Shown one piece after another: positions 1 to 10,783 of a stretch of 64,000 nt of DNA (position 1 is its first letter; each line of letters starts with the position of its first letter). A model generated the notes under the pieces. That model searched no databases. It worked only from the letters and a program-made list of their open reading frames with translations, and had not been told where the DNA came from. The stretch comes from Caenorhabditis remanei (lineage: Eukaryota; Nematoda; Chromadorea; Rhabditida; Rhabditidae). The position numbers were made by a program, and so were the translations under genes. The stretch is taken from the NCBI RefSeq assembly GCF_010183535.1, contig NC_071329.1, positions 17,250,879 to 17,314,878 on the forward strand, written 5' to 3'.

Positions 1-603
1 ATCTTAAGTCTGAAAGAGAAACAACTAGTGAACTGTTCAACTCCAATGATTCTGATCACAAAGACTACAAACTACAAACTTTCAGGAGCTGCTTATGCTG
101 AAGGCTACAATTCCAAACTGTGCTCAGTTTATGGAAACTTAAACATCAGTAGACAATCAATGGGTTCTGTCAATTCATTTCATGTCGTTGGTTCGGCCGG
201 TTTTCTGTTAGCGTGGAGTTGAATAGGTGATAAGGAGTGAGAGAATTAGCTGATAAAACTGGGAAAAGAAGAAAAAAGGCGATGAAGAGTGAGGAATAAG
301 TAGATTATAATCTGAATTAAACCGTCGAAATAGTGGTAAACACACTTTGATTACACCACTTGTCGACTTCATCTCTATCAATGAGTATACACTTCATCTC
401 TATCAAATGAGTATCAATGAGACTACTCTTCGGCTCACAGTTATATTCGAATACAGTTTTCTATTTAACTTTATTTTGCTCTTCGAATAAATTTTCTTCT
501 ATAGAATCTCTAGAAATCTAATGCATGGGACTAGATGATTAAATTTTCGAATTTCAATATATTCATAAAGTTAATTCTATATTTTCAATTTCAGAGAGGC
601 ATG
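1..603. other. Gene-free upstream stretch
   Basis: No gene is recognised here. Short open frames lack family resemblance. A splice acceptor (tttcag) lies at about 590-595, just before the first recognisable bath coding exon, so this stretch may hold the promoter and any first exon of that gene. Confidence 0.4.
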
Positions 604-1307
604 AATGATACTCTGTCCGAATGGACAATCGAAAAAGTTCTCGATATGCGCAAAGAGATTCTGGATAAACAGAAGGATATTGAAAAGTCGAATTTGGAAA
701 TTGTTGAGATGCTCAAGTTATGCGATGAGAAAATTGAGAAACTGTCAAATCAACAACAGGAAAAATTTGATTCAATTCAAACAAAACTGGATAAAATCGT
801 TGAGATCTTAAAACCGGAAGTATCGTCGGAAGTTGTCGAGGACAACAATTCTGCATATCCGACGGCTCATGTCAATTCTACTCAGAATCTAGTAAAAAAC
901 GAGGAAATGATTTCGACATTTGGAAAATACTTTGTGTTGAAGCATAAATTCACCAACGTTTCTAGACTCACAACAAAACAATGGTTGCGAAGAACATTTT
1001 GGTGTTGAATGGTGTGAATTGAAGTTAATCCAAGCACATTAAATTGAATTCTTTACAGGAGAACTATTATGGAACGGCGCGATGGATTTCTCTCATTCTT
1101 TCTCTTTTACTTTTCACTTAATAACACAGAGAAAAACTGGGAAATTGAAGTCGAATTCGAACCGAAATTAGTGTTCCTTAGCTCCAGTGGAAAAAAAGAA
1201 CAAAGAAAAAAAAAGAGTTCCATTGTTTTCCAAAGTGACCCTATAAAATATGGTTTATGGCGGTGTTTAAAAAACATTCAATGGAACGAACTGGAAAACG
1301 ATCCCGT

Positions 1308-1623
1308 TGTAATAATACTTGCCGGTTGGGGGTTGTACGGACCCGGACCATCAAAGTATTAGCGGAATAACCTTCTCATCTCTCGATGAGAATAGTAGGC
1401 TTCCTCTGTGTGTAGCGGTTTTATCTCTGTGAGACACCTCTTCACACTTGCGTTATTTCTACATATTTATTCAACAAACAGAAATTAAAGAAAGATAAGA
1501 GTAATCAAAAACCGACCTCGAATACTCTGACAAGGAGCATTTTATACACTCCTTATCAGTAGTATTCTCGGTCAGAGAAACTACTAGAAAACGGGGTTGA
1601 CGTCAGAACTTACGTCCATGACA
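1308..1623 (-). repeat. 3' LTR of the env-bearing element
   Basis: 316-bp direct repeat matching 7632-7947 except for three substitutions. On the minus strand this is the downstream LTR, because a purine tract borders it at 1624. Confidence 0.95.
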
Positions 1624-1635
1624 TCCCCCACCCTT
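1624..1635 (-). other. Polypurine tract
   Basis: Read on the minus strand this is AAGGGTGGGGGA, directly beside the 3' LTR, the expected primer for plus-strand DNA synthesis. A related tract occupies the same place in the small LTR element at 10784. Confidence 0.8.
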
Positions 1636-1692
1636 AGGACAAGCTCGTCCCGGGCGTTAAAAAAGAAAATTATAAATAAATAAAAAGAAATA

Positions 1693-4311
1693 TTAGAGAG
1701 ATGTATGTTCTACCGGCAACTGCTGGAGACGTCGACTGCGTCGCAATGCATTGTCCAGTGAGGTGGGCGTCGACTGATCCAAGGATCCTTCTGATTGTTC
1801 TGGCATTTGATTCGGCTCCCCATGTAAAGTGAAACGTCGTTGTTGTTGTTGAGTGGGGTGATCCAAAATACTTCCAGCACTGTTGATTCTCCTAGTCCTT
1901 GGTTGACGACCTCTCTTGTCTCCTGGCGTTGGTGAGCATTCCTCCTCCTCAGCATCCATGGCACTGTTGCGGCTTGTTCTTGTAGTCTTGTCCTGGCCCT
2001 CCTCGATGAACTTCTTCACCCGATTCTTGTGAACTGTTTCGAGTTTTCCTCTCTCAGTCTTCACTGTGATCGTGGACGCGGTGGTAGCAGTGATAATGAC
2101 CGGTCTTGCACACTGATGCATCAGTTTTCCCGCTGTGTGGTCTTTTATCACTACCTTGTCTCCGATTTGGAAGTCAGGTTCGGCGACCTTCCTCCTTGCG
2201 TCATGCGTCTTTTTAGTCTCGTTTTGAGAATTTTCCAGTGTTCTCGACACGAGCTCATGACATTGACGGATGGATTCCGTCAAATTTTCTACCAGATCAT
2301 CATCGTTCTGATAGCAAGACCGAAGAGTTTTCAGCATGATATCAGTCGGTGATACGGTCACCCTCCCAAAAACGATATTTTTCGGGGGGAAATTTACGGT
2401 TGAATTATTCCCCTCTTTTTGCGATTGAATCACAATAGGTGGTTTTTCCTCCCGTTCAGAGTGCTTTTCTGAGTTTTTGACTTTGCCAATATAAATCTCC
2501 GTCTGACTTTTGGAAATTCTTTGACAGTCTTCTTGACTCAGCATCTTAACATTCATTTCTCCAATGGTGATGTCTCCCGCTGGGTTGAATGAAACATTAA
2601 GCTTCTGCTTGTTCAGTTGTTGGATGAAGTCCATTCCGAGAACACATTGTTCTGGGGCTCCTTTCTCCTCAACTATAAATAGTTTCATGAGAACGTGGTA
2701 TGTCCCTACAGACACGATCACCGACACCATTCCTTGAAAATGCATTAACTCGCCGTTTGCCGTCGTAGCGTATGCTGGAGAGTATTTTTGAATTTTCTTC
2801 TCAGCCCCCAGTCTCTTTATCATCATGTCCGTGATAAGAGAAATGGACGCTCCGGTGTCAATTAGGGCGATAGCATTTTCATGGTTGACTTGGATTGGTA
2901 GTCTCGGTACCGTATACATACCGTCATAGGTTAAGATAGTATGTACTTGAGGTATGGTAACTACTGAATCACTTCTTTCAATGCTAAAAACATCAAGCTC
3001 AGTGGCATCCTCGTCCTGTAACATGATGTTATGGACTTCGGGTTTCCACCGTCTTATCACTTTTTGAATTGATAGTGGGGCACTTCGCGTGAGGTTCACC
3101 AGTTCTGAGATAGCTGTGCCGGCTGCTTTTTTGAACAAATAAATTTTCAAAGCTATAACTGCAGCTGCTGCTAACACCAGAATGATTAGGATTGGTATTA
3201 CGACGCTTTTTATAACTGATATAATGTGCGTTCTTATAAAACCATTTTTTTCTTCTATGCTGTTGTGGATTTCACCCACAATGCCCAGAAGTTTTCCTGC
3301 ACCATCACCCAGGATATGTTCGATTGGAGATGAAGATAGACCCTTACTGCGTAAATTCCGCATTAATTCCATCTGTGTCTCTTTCAATCTCATCATACTA
3401 ACTGTCCAGGTTGCTAAATACACCAACGGGTTATCAATATTTTCCAGTTTGTTGAATACTGGTGGAGCTGATAACGTAAGGTTGATTTTTTCAACCTTTT
3501 TCATGAAAGTGATCGGGATATTGCGGACCACTGAAGGACCATTTCGGCTCTTACAGTTTCCGTCTTCATCCTTGTAGATTCCTAATGTGACTTCTTCACA
3601 TGGGATTTCTGCACTTTCTTTCACTAAGTCTTTTTCCATGCCTGGGGCAATGAACCATGTTTGGTTCTGTAACCTGACTGATGTATCGACGTAGCAAGTT
3701 CCATTAACGTTATGGTCATAGTACACTTCGTCAACTGTTACTTGACTGCATTGTGATACTAGGTACACCATTCCTGCTCTTTTTGCGACTACGTCTTGTC
3801 TTTTCAACAAGGCACGCATTCCGAGTGTGGGGTCAATGGCTAACAGGGTTTTCGATATCTCAATATGTGAGTTTTGCATCTCACAAAGTTTGTGATAAAT
3901 GTTATCGAACTCCTGGTGGTTTGCTTCAATGATCCTGTCGGCAACGAACTGGAGTCTCCCGTTGAGTTGAGAGTTGTCTCGGTTTTCAGTTGCTTTCCGA
4001 TGTATATCAGACATTTGTCTGATGTACTCGATGCCAGCAGCTTCTCTGCTCCTGGGCGTTCGGGTGGTGATTGGGGCGGTGGGTGGTGTATGTACACTCC
4101 ACTCCCTTTTCTCACTTCCTACTAGTGCTCTGGCAGCTCCGAATTCTTCATTCAGATACCCATCGAAGTGGTGTGATGGTTGTTCAAGTTGCTTTATGGT
4201 CACAGCATTCTTGAGGTTTCCAACATCTTCTGAGCTCTCGAATGAGTTGCTTTCTGTATTCCCCCTCCCTGATTGCCCTGAGCACCGCAATTTGCTTATC
4301 GGGGAGATCAA
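1693..4311 (-). pseudogene. Env transmembrane part + aspartic protease + integrase C-terminal tail
   Basis: An open frame of 872 codons. The first third is the C-terminal part of an envelope-like glycoprotein with several N-x-S/T sites and a strong membrane segment (VVIPILIILVLAAAAVIAL) followed by a basic anchor. Next comes an aspartic protease with active site ALIDTGAS and the later VLGMDF motif. The last third resembles the tail of retroelement integrases (PKNIVFGR, then ARRKVAEPDFQIGDKVVIK). The 2-2.5 kb that should encode reverse transcriptase, RNase H and the integrase core between them is missing, and the join is in frame. The N-terminus overlaps the upstream env frame by 128 bp in a different phase, so either a frameshift mutation or an unusual expression device separates them. 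Confidence 0.75.
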
Positions 4312-5113
4312 AATTTTCCCATTGATAGCGAATGTGACTCAAAGCGATGTCATATCTTCTGATCTCGTGCAGAATTCGCGGATCAGTAATGGGGTCATAG
4401 GAGAACATAGGATAACTTGAGAGAGTTGCATTTGGTCCATACAGACGTTGGATTAGCAAATCCGATGGTCTGTTTTTCAATTGCAAGGATCTCTTCCTTC
4501 TGGTCTTTTTGTTTTCGACCGAGTCAATCAGTTCAGAAAGTGATTGTTTATGATTTGTGATAGAAATCACAAACCCGTTATTTGTTATCACCGCCATGCG
4601 GAGACCACAATTTTCCGTGTGTGTCTCGTTTTGGTCTTGTTTAATTTCAAGAGCCATTTGGAGGGACGGAATCGCGATTTTGGTTTTCGTCACAAATGCT
4701 TCCGTGGTTTCTACCTTAGAATATTTGCAGAACTTTGTGATTTTCTCTGAGCTCCAAACAATTCGAGCATCATAGATTTCACATTCACCAGTCGCTGCTT
4801 TGCAATTCGCTGTGTCACCTAATGAGGTTATCACTCGATCTCCGTCTGGAGTTGCAATTTCACCAACTTCCAACATGTATACCACTCCTGCATTACAGTA
4901 GGTTCCATTTGGAAGTTTTGTTTTGTTCACCACATGGGGTTTTGAATGAAAAATTCCATTCCCCATAGAAACCAGTGTTTGGTTTTTCACTTGGTGTTGG
5001 TCAATGGCTTGGAGGCAATCGTCGTGGCTCATCGGCTTTACAGTGATATTGACAATGTTGTCGTTTTCCTGAAAGATCCAGAAGCCTTTTCCTTCACAAG
5101 CTTGATACTCCAC
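4184..5113 (-). pseudogene. Env-like surface domain
   Basis: An open frame of 309 codons with no ATG at its edge, continuing an envelope-type ectodomain that begins in the gag frame upstream. It has many cysteines, several N-glycosylation sequons (NITV, NKTK, NGTY, NATL) and a furin-like basic cluster (KKTRRKRS), as expected of a surface protein cleaved from a membrane subunit. The family of the glycoprotein is not recognised. It is shifted by one frame from both neighbouring frames, so the present copy cannot produce a continuous glycoprotein without frameshifting. The call rests on topology and motifs, not on sequence homology. Confidence 0.65.
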
Positions 5114-6340
5114 ATCTATGAGCTTTTGCCTTTATAGATCCTCCAAACTCTGTATAAATATCAATCGTCGCTTTCACTACCGTTTCCATTGGGTTAAGTT
5201 CGCATGTCATTTGAGGTGGTGGTGAAAAATATTCTCCACTTCGGACATTCGGACAAATTTGGAAATCGGCTGTCACCAAGGGGAAGCAAAGAGCAACGCA
5301 CGTCACTATCATTAAGAAATGAATTCCTGATTGTGCCGGAGCTCGGTTTGTTTGCCATCCTCTTCTAGAGCGGGAGTTTTCTTCATTCCGCGAAGTTCGT
5401 TCAAAATTTGACGTGCTTCTTTGGTGATGAAAATTTCCACGATTCTGCTGATCGGAGAATCGAACTCGTTGGTTTTGGTTGCGACCATGCCCGTTGTTTG
5501 GGTTTCGTCCTTGGAAGTTTGATGGAGATTGGTAGTGGTTCCAACGATCTTGATCGAGCAAACGTTGCTGTTCCTCGTTTTCAATAGTGAGCTGTCTCAC
5601 TTGATCTCTCAGAATCTCTTCTACCTCATCACGGCCGGACCTGGTTACATCATCAATCAGATTGATAGTTTCTTGGTCCTCCTCGCGCATGATTTCCTCC
5701 ATCTTCTCTGCGAGTTCAATCGCTTCATCTAGATCTTCCGGAGCGTCCTCGACCTTAACTTTGGTCCGGATTCGCGTTGGAAGCCCTTCAATAAAACGAT
5801 TGATAGTGAGTTCAGCTCGTTGCTCATCTGTCCCCGCCGGGAATGAGGCATTTACGAGAGACTCTACTCGCTTGGCAAACTTTATCATCGATTCCGATGA
5901 CTTTTTAGTTGCCTTGGACATTTCGCTCATGGCCCTGTTTCGCCCTCCGTGATTTCTTAATTTCACGGCGAGAGCTTGAGTAGCCAAGGCAAAGTCCGCT
6001 TTCTCAGCGTCCGTTAACCCGTCATATTTAAGACGAGCTGAGCCGGTCAGCATCCGCGGAAAGATTCCCGCAGTTAGCTGCCTTCCGAGACGGAGTGTGT
6101 TCGCCTCAATGGCATACTTTTGTATCCATTGAGCGAATGTTTCCTCATCTCTCTCTCCGGTAAACTTCGGAAGAGAGGTGAGCATTGCTTCAGTAGCTGT
6201 CTTGATGTCCTTAAAGGCTACGGGGCTACTGGTTCAGCGGCCTGCGCTCTTGCTCGACCTGCCGGTTGCTCGACTCGAGCTCCTGGGGGTCTCGCACCTA
6301 GCGCTGGGCGAATAACCTGACGATTACGAAGATGCAACAT
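5094..6340 (-). pseudogene. gag: Gag, fused in frame to the start of the env-like ectodomain
   Basis: The main frame (5094-6185) begins like a retroelement capsid (LPKFTGERDEETFAQWIQKY) and carries conserved helices, an acidic coiled-coil region and an RN/Q-rich basic tail instead of zinc knuckles. It then runs directly into a hydrophobic signal-peptide-like segment (FLMIVTCVALCFPLVTADF) and an ectodomain. An internal ATG at 5312 could start env from a spliced RNA. Upstream, an ATG at 6340 opens an Arg/Ala/Pro-rich N-terminus that stops near 6220 in another frame, implying a small indel in gag. Gag order and env position are unusual because env lies before protease. Confidence 0.7.
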
Positions 6341-7619
6341 TAGAGTTGTAGTGACCCACTGAAGTATACAGTCCTCTTTTATACTGTTTCTTATCAGTTA
6401 TGGTCAATCTTCATTTGCGTCATCAGATTTTCCAGAGTTTTCTTTGACTTTCTGATAACGTTTTCTTCAGTTATCTCATTTGCGTCACTAACGGAGACTA
6501 TACTGATCTCCGTAGTCGTGTTGCGTCATTGAATTCCTGGTTGTTTGCCTACCTAATTTTAGTGCTCGGCATCTCAATTTTCGTTTTACGATCTCGGAGA
6601 GTCGTAAAACTTCTGACTAATAGATGCTTTCGTCAATTTGAAAAGTCATTCTAGTCATATAGTATTCTCTCTGCTTTTTCAGACGGGAGAAAATAAGTAC
6701 TGTCAACCACTGTCTTATTTGTTAGATTTTCGGGTTTCATTTGGAAAATGAATGTTGAAATCAAGGTTAAGACTGTATATGTGGCCAACAAGAGTGGTTT
6801 TTGATCCTTATCATGTTGAAGTTCTTTTAGTCAATTCGAGTTTTACAACTTCACTTTGATAGGGTGTCACTACTTTTCTAGCACTATCACGTTTATTATT
6901 CAAGTTTTACGTTTTCCGAAAAAAAATTTGGGAAATCGATCACTTTTTGACTTTGGTCTTTTTGGATCCGTTGACCGTTGTCACGTGAGAAAATAATCAT
7001 ACGGTAGAGTCCGGGAATAGTACGGAGGTTCTACGCGATGATGATGACTAATTGATACCACGGGCTCCGCCGGGTTGTTCTCAAAATTCTGCATAAATGT
7101 CATCAATAGGACTATCCTCCTGATATTATATCATTTCTATCGTCACTTTCCCTGTGATTCGACGATCAACATTATCAGTTGGCTACCAGCCGTTGAGGTG
7201 TAACCCGTAAGAAGAAGTCGATGGCTATTAACCAACTATTGAGCAGAACCTTTCTCAGGTCACGACTATCGGCTCTTAAAGAGACTTCTTCCTCAGGTTA
7301 ACGAGTCGAACCTGCCGAGCAATAAACATCACTGCTACCTTTCTGAAGATTTGCCTTTCGCAAATCTCCGTATCCGGTTAAATGAGAACGAGAAAATTTC
7401 AACGAACTCGGCAGATTTTGTGCAGATAGTAATATTCTTGTTTTTACAGGTGTTACAGGAAAGTAGGTGGCCACCTCATAAAACTGAATAAAACTTAGTG
7501 CTAGAAAATGGATATTCCTAGGCCTAGTCACTTTTGAAAGTTCTAGAGGCTGGAATAGTAATTCACACTCTCGAATTCTGAGAATCGAGTTCCACAGAAG
7601 CAGTATACTTCTGTGAAGA
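6341..7619 (-). other. Leader of the env-bearing element, no gene seen
   Basis: About 1.3 kb between the primer site and gag. No convincing protein was found on either strand. It would contain packaging signals and any splice donor for env. Confidence 0.5.
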
Positions 7620-7631
7620 GTGGAACCTCCA
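7620..7631 (-). other. Primer binding site, tRNA-Gln type
   Basis: The plus-strand bases GTGGAACCTCCA beside the LTR equal the 3' end of eukaryotic tRNA-Gln plus CCA, recalled from general knowledge of tRNA-Gln. On the element's strand this is the complementary primer site, directly after the 5' LTR. Confidence 0.8.
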
Positions 7632-7947
7632 TGTAATAATACTTGCCGGTTGGGGGTTGTACGGACCCGGACCATCAAAGTATTAGCGGAATAACCTTCT
7701 CATCTCTCGATGAGAATAGTAGGCTTCCTCTGTGTGTAGCGGTTTTATCTCTGTAAGGCACCTCTTCACACTTGCGTTATTTCTACATATTTATTCAACA
7801 AACAGAAATTAAAGAAAGATAAGAGTAATCAAAAACCGACCTCGAATACTCTGACAAGGAGCATTTTATACACTCCTTATCAGTAGTATTCTCGGTCAGA
7901 GAAACTTCTAGAAAACGGGGTTGACGTCAGAACTTACGTCCATGACA
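7632..7947 (-). repeat. 5' LTR of the env-bearing element
   Basis: 316-bp direct repeat paired with 1308-1623. It is followed by the second copy of the CCGT target duplication at 7948-7951, after which the MATH coding sequence resumes. Confidence 0.95.
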
Positions 7948-8179
7948 CCGTTGTAGATGACTGCATTTATGTTGAAATTGCTGTGAAAGTGAAAAAGATG
8001 AGTGGAATTTACAAAGAGAACTTGAGAAGTTTCAATGAAACAATGGAAGAATTTTCGGATGCCGTTCTAATCGTCAATGATGAAAAGTTTTATGTTTCCA
8101 AATTGGTAAGTAATGAGTATGTGAAATGCATCTACAGAAGTTCTTAGTTTTTCAGTATCTTGCCACGCATTCTTCATAT

Positions 8180-9910
8180 AAGAAAGCCGGAATTTGGAAA
8201 TTTTTAATTTGTCACTCACAAATCAAAGTTTTCAAAATTCTCTTGGGGGCACCCAGAAAAATCAAGAAATCGCATTTTCTAAATAATTCTGGGAAATTTC
8301 GGGAGTTTCATCAGAGAAAACACATTTTTTCCGAATATCTATTTATTCTGTGCTCCACTCAATTCCTATTCATAATGAGGCAAACATTATAATCACTCAA
8401 CTCCATTGATACGTAAACTTTATTAGAAAATCAGAAACACAGAATCGGCAATATCGCCAACTCAGTGAAAAACAAATGAACTGAAGGAAAAAATAAATAA
8501 AAACACGTGAACTACACAGGGAATAAAAGGATTCCCAGAATCGGCAAGCTTGCCGATACTGTTATTTAAAAAAGATATTCCAAAACATTTAGAAACGTGA
8601 ACTCGGTGTCATTAAACGTGAACTCGGTGTCATTCGTGGATATTCGAAATCGTGAAAACTGTCAATAGGATAAAGTAGATGCCGAATATGCATATGAAAT
8701 GGGTGCCGTTCAAGTCTAAGGTGTCTGAAATAATGAGGATTTATAGAAAACTTTGGTTTCTATTACTAACCTTTGTAAAGTATTATTCCAATTGTATCAA
8801 AATGATTTCAGTAATAAACCAACACTTATATTTATTGATTAAAAAACAGATAAGAAAACTGATAGATTGGGTCCTGCAATATGAACTTGTATTATGTATA
8901 TATCTTACCTGTCCGAGAGAAGAACGCTTTTTGAATAGTTTTCCATTGAGATAAACCAAAAATAAAGAACATTGCTCTAGAACTGTGTTTTTTTAAATAT
9001 AGGGCACGCTGATATTTTTCCAGCGATCTTCATTCCCTGATGCTCACTTGAATGCGAAGAAAATTCATTTCTCATTCAGCGGTAGCAATGTTTTCATTTT
9101 TGGTTTATCTCAATGGAAAACTATTCAAAAAGCGTTCTTCTCTCGGACAGGTATGATATATACATAATACAAGTTCATATTGCAGGACCCAATCTATCAG
9201 TTTTCTTATCTGTTTTTTTAATCAATAAATATAAGTGTTGGTTTATTACTGAAATCATTTTGATACAATTGGAATAATACTTTACAAAGGTTAGTAATAG
9301 AAACCAAAGTTTTCTATAAATCCTCATTATTTCAGACACCTTAGACTTGAATGGCACCCATTTCATATGTATCTACTATAACTTATCAACAGTTTTCACG
9401 ATTTCGAAGATCGATTTTATCCACGGAGTACCCTTCTACTGGCACCGAGTTCACGTTTTTAAATGTTTTGGAATATCTTTTTTAAATAACAGTATCGGCA
9501 AGCTTGCCGATTCTGGGAATCCTTTTCCTCCCTGTGTAGTTCACGTGTTTTTATATTTTTCCTTCAATTAATTTGTTTTTCACAGAGTTGGCGTTATTGC
9601 CGATTCTGGGTTTCTGATATTTGAATAAAGTTCACGTATTTATTTTATCAATGGTGTCAAGTTTCAGAAAACGTAAGCTTTATATTAGGTAAAACTGGAA
9701 ACAACGCATAGTTGTTATTTTACTGAAACTCCCCAACAGAATTATCTACATTTGGTCTGATTGCAACTTTTTCTGACTAAAAACGTTGAATTTTCAGATA
9801 TAATGCAATTTTTTGCAAAAAAGAAGTTTTCCTGTGAGCAGTCACAGGAATTTTTAAGTTTTTCGTATTTTGTTAATCAAAATCAAAAATTTCCAAATTC
9901 TGGCTTTCTT
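8180..9910. mobile_element. Foldback (palindromic) DNA element in the BTB exon
   Basis: The ends are inverted (AAGAAAGCCGGAATTTGG at the left, its near complement at 9893-9910) and ATAT is duplicated at 8176-8179 and 9911-9914. Inside is a large near-perfect palindrome, about 8402-8945 against 9110-9660, with mirrored blocks such as the AATCGGCAAGCTTGCCGAT motif near 8540 and 9500. It encodes nothing convincing. The palindrome may be a second element nested in the first. Confidence 0.8.
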
Positions 9911-10546
9911 ATATTTCAAAACTTTGTTTTTAGGAAAATTCAACGAAGCAAAGAAAACTGAGATCAAACTGTCTGGAATCGATGCGGATGATTTTCAGAA
10001 CTATCTTGAAGTTCTTTATGGAGAACAAGCAATTGATGGTAATAATGTCTAGATTTTTGTAAGTTTTAAAGTTACAATATTCAGAAATCACTGTCGAAGG
10101 AATCCTCATGGTGGCTGACATATACGACACCTCTCTGGTCACTCAGAAATGTGAGAATTTTCTACAGAAAGAATCAAAGAAAGAACTGAAGAAGAAGAAG
10201 TTGCAATTGTCTACTCGATACAACTTGCCAAAACTTATGGTGTGTTCACATTACCAAATTATTTACATTTAACAAAGTTTTTTACAGAAACAGTGTCTCG
10301 GGGAGATCAAATCAATGGATGATATTGAATCAGTGATTCCCGGAGATATTCACGATTTGGACCCATCGATCATGGCGGAGTTCCTTCAAAGAGCGCTTTA
10401 TCTTTATAATTCTGAATAAATAAGAGCCAAAGAGTGTGTTACCCAATGAAGTTCACGTATACATTGTAATTGTAAAAACTAGGAGATTATGAGTTTTTTT
10501 CTGAAAAAAATGGTATGAAACCTCAGAAATTTAGCTGCTTTCTGAT

Positions 10547-10783
10547 TGTTATATAGAGATTCTTTCTGCCATTCAGTGTAGCGGTATCATCATCTTTATT
10601 TAGTGTCAGTTAGACATCATTATGTCCAATAAACATAGATAAGAGAACCGACCAAGACTGGTCGGTGGCAGGGGTTAAATACAAATGTCTTATCAGTTAG
10701 TACCGGGAGCTGGTCACTATATGGAAGGTGCTAGAATAAGTGTTTACGTCAGAGGAACTCAAAGAACGTTATGGGGCATGACA
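10547..10783 (-). repeat. 3' LTR of the small element
   Basis: 237-bp direct repeat, identical by eye to 12265-12501, with TG and CA ends. Confidence 0.93.

Larger units (their letters stand above)
1308..7947 (-). mobile_element. 6.6-kb LTR retroelement with env-like gene, lacking reverse transcriptase
   Basis: The element is bounded by 316-bp LTRs (1308-1623 and 7632-7947) beginning TG and ending CA, and by a 4-bp target duplication CCGT (1304-1307, 7948-7951) inside a MATH exon. The LTRs differ at three positions by eye (about 99% identity), so insertion is fairly recent. The minus-strand order is 5' LTR, tRNA-Gln primer site, about 1.3 kb leader, gag, env-like glycoprotein, aspartic protease, integrase C-terminal region, purine tract, 3' LTR. 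Reverse transcriptase, RNase H and the integrase core are absent. The integrase-like tail suggests Ty3/gypsy ancestry. Frame breaks near 6220, 5125 and 4185-4310 suggest it cannot make all products itself. Confidence 0.93.
604..10419 (+). pseudogene. MATH-BTB (bath family) gene broken by two insertions
   Basis: Pieces of one MATH-BTB gene lie in order. MATH proteins of this nematode family are thought to act as CUL-3 ubiquitin-ligase adaptors. The first piece (604 to about 1010) is a coiled-coil-like N-terminus followed by the MATH opening GKYFVLKHKFTNVS. MATH then continues in another frame (EHFGVEWCELKL near 990-1025) and in an exon at about 1060-1307 (NWEIEVEFEPKLVF, IQWNELENDP). The host reading resumes after the LTR element at 7948 (VDDCIYVEIAVKVKKMSGIY), enters the BTB domain (FSDAVLIVNDEKFYVSKL, exon end 8105; YLATHSSY, 8156-8179), is cut again, and resumes at about 9911 (GKFNEAKKTEIKLSG). 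Last exons are about 10085-10239 and 10288-10419 (stop TAA). Besides the two insertions, a frame slip near 975-990 disrupts MATH. The gene is almost certainly dead unless the insertions are polymorphic. Confidence 0.85.

Noticed and set aside
5094..6185. Gag-Env fusion as a normal functional protein
   Set aside because: Frame breaks on both sides make a decayed or spliced arrangement more likely, so it is kept as a pseudogene with the fusion noted.
8679..9366. Mirrored open frames starting MKWVPFKSKV on both strands
   Set aside because: They are a by-product of the palindrome, not a gene.
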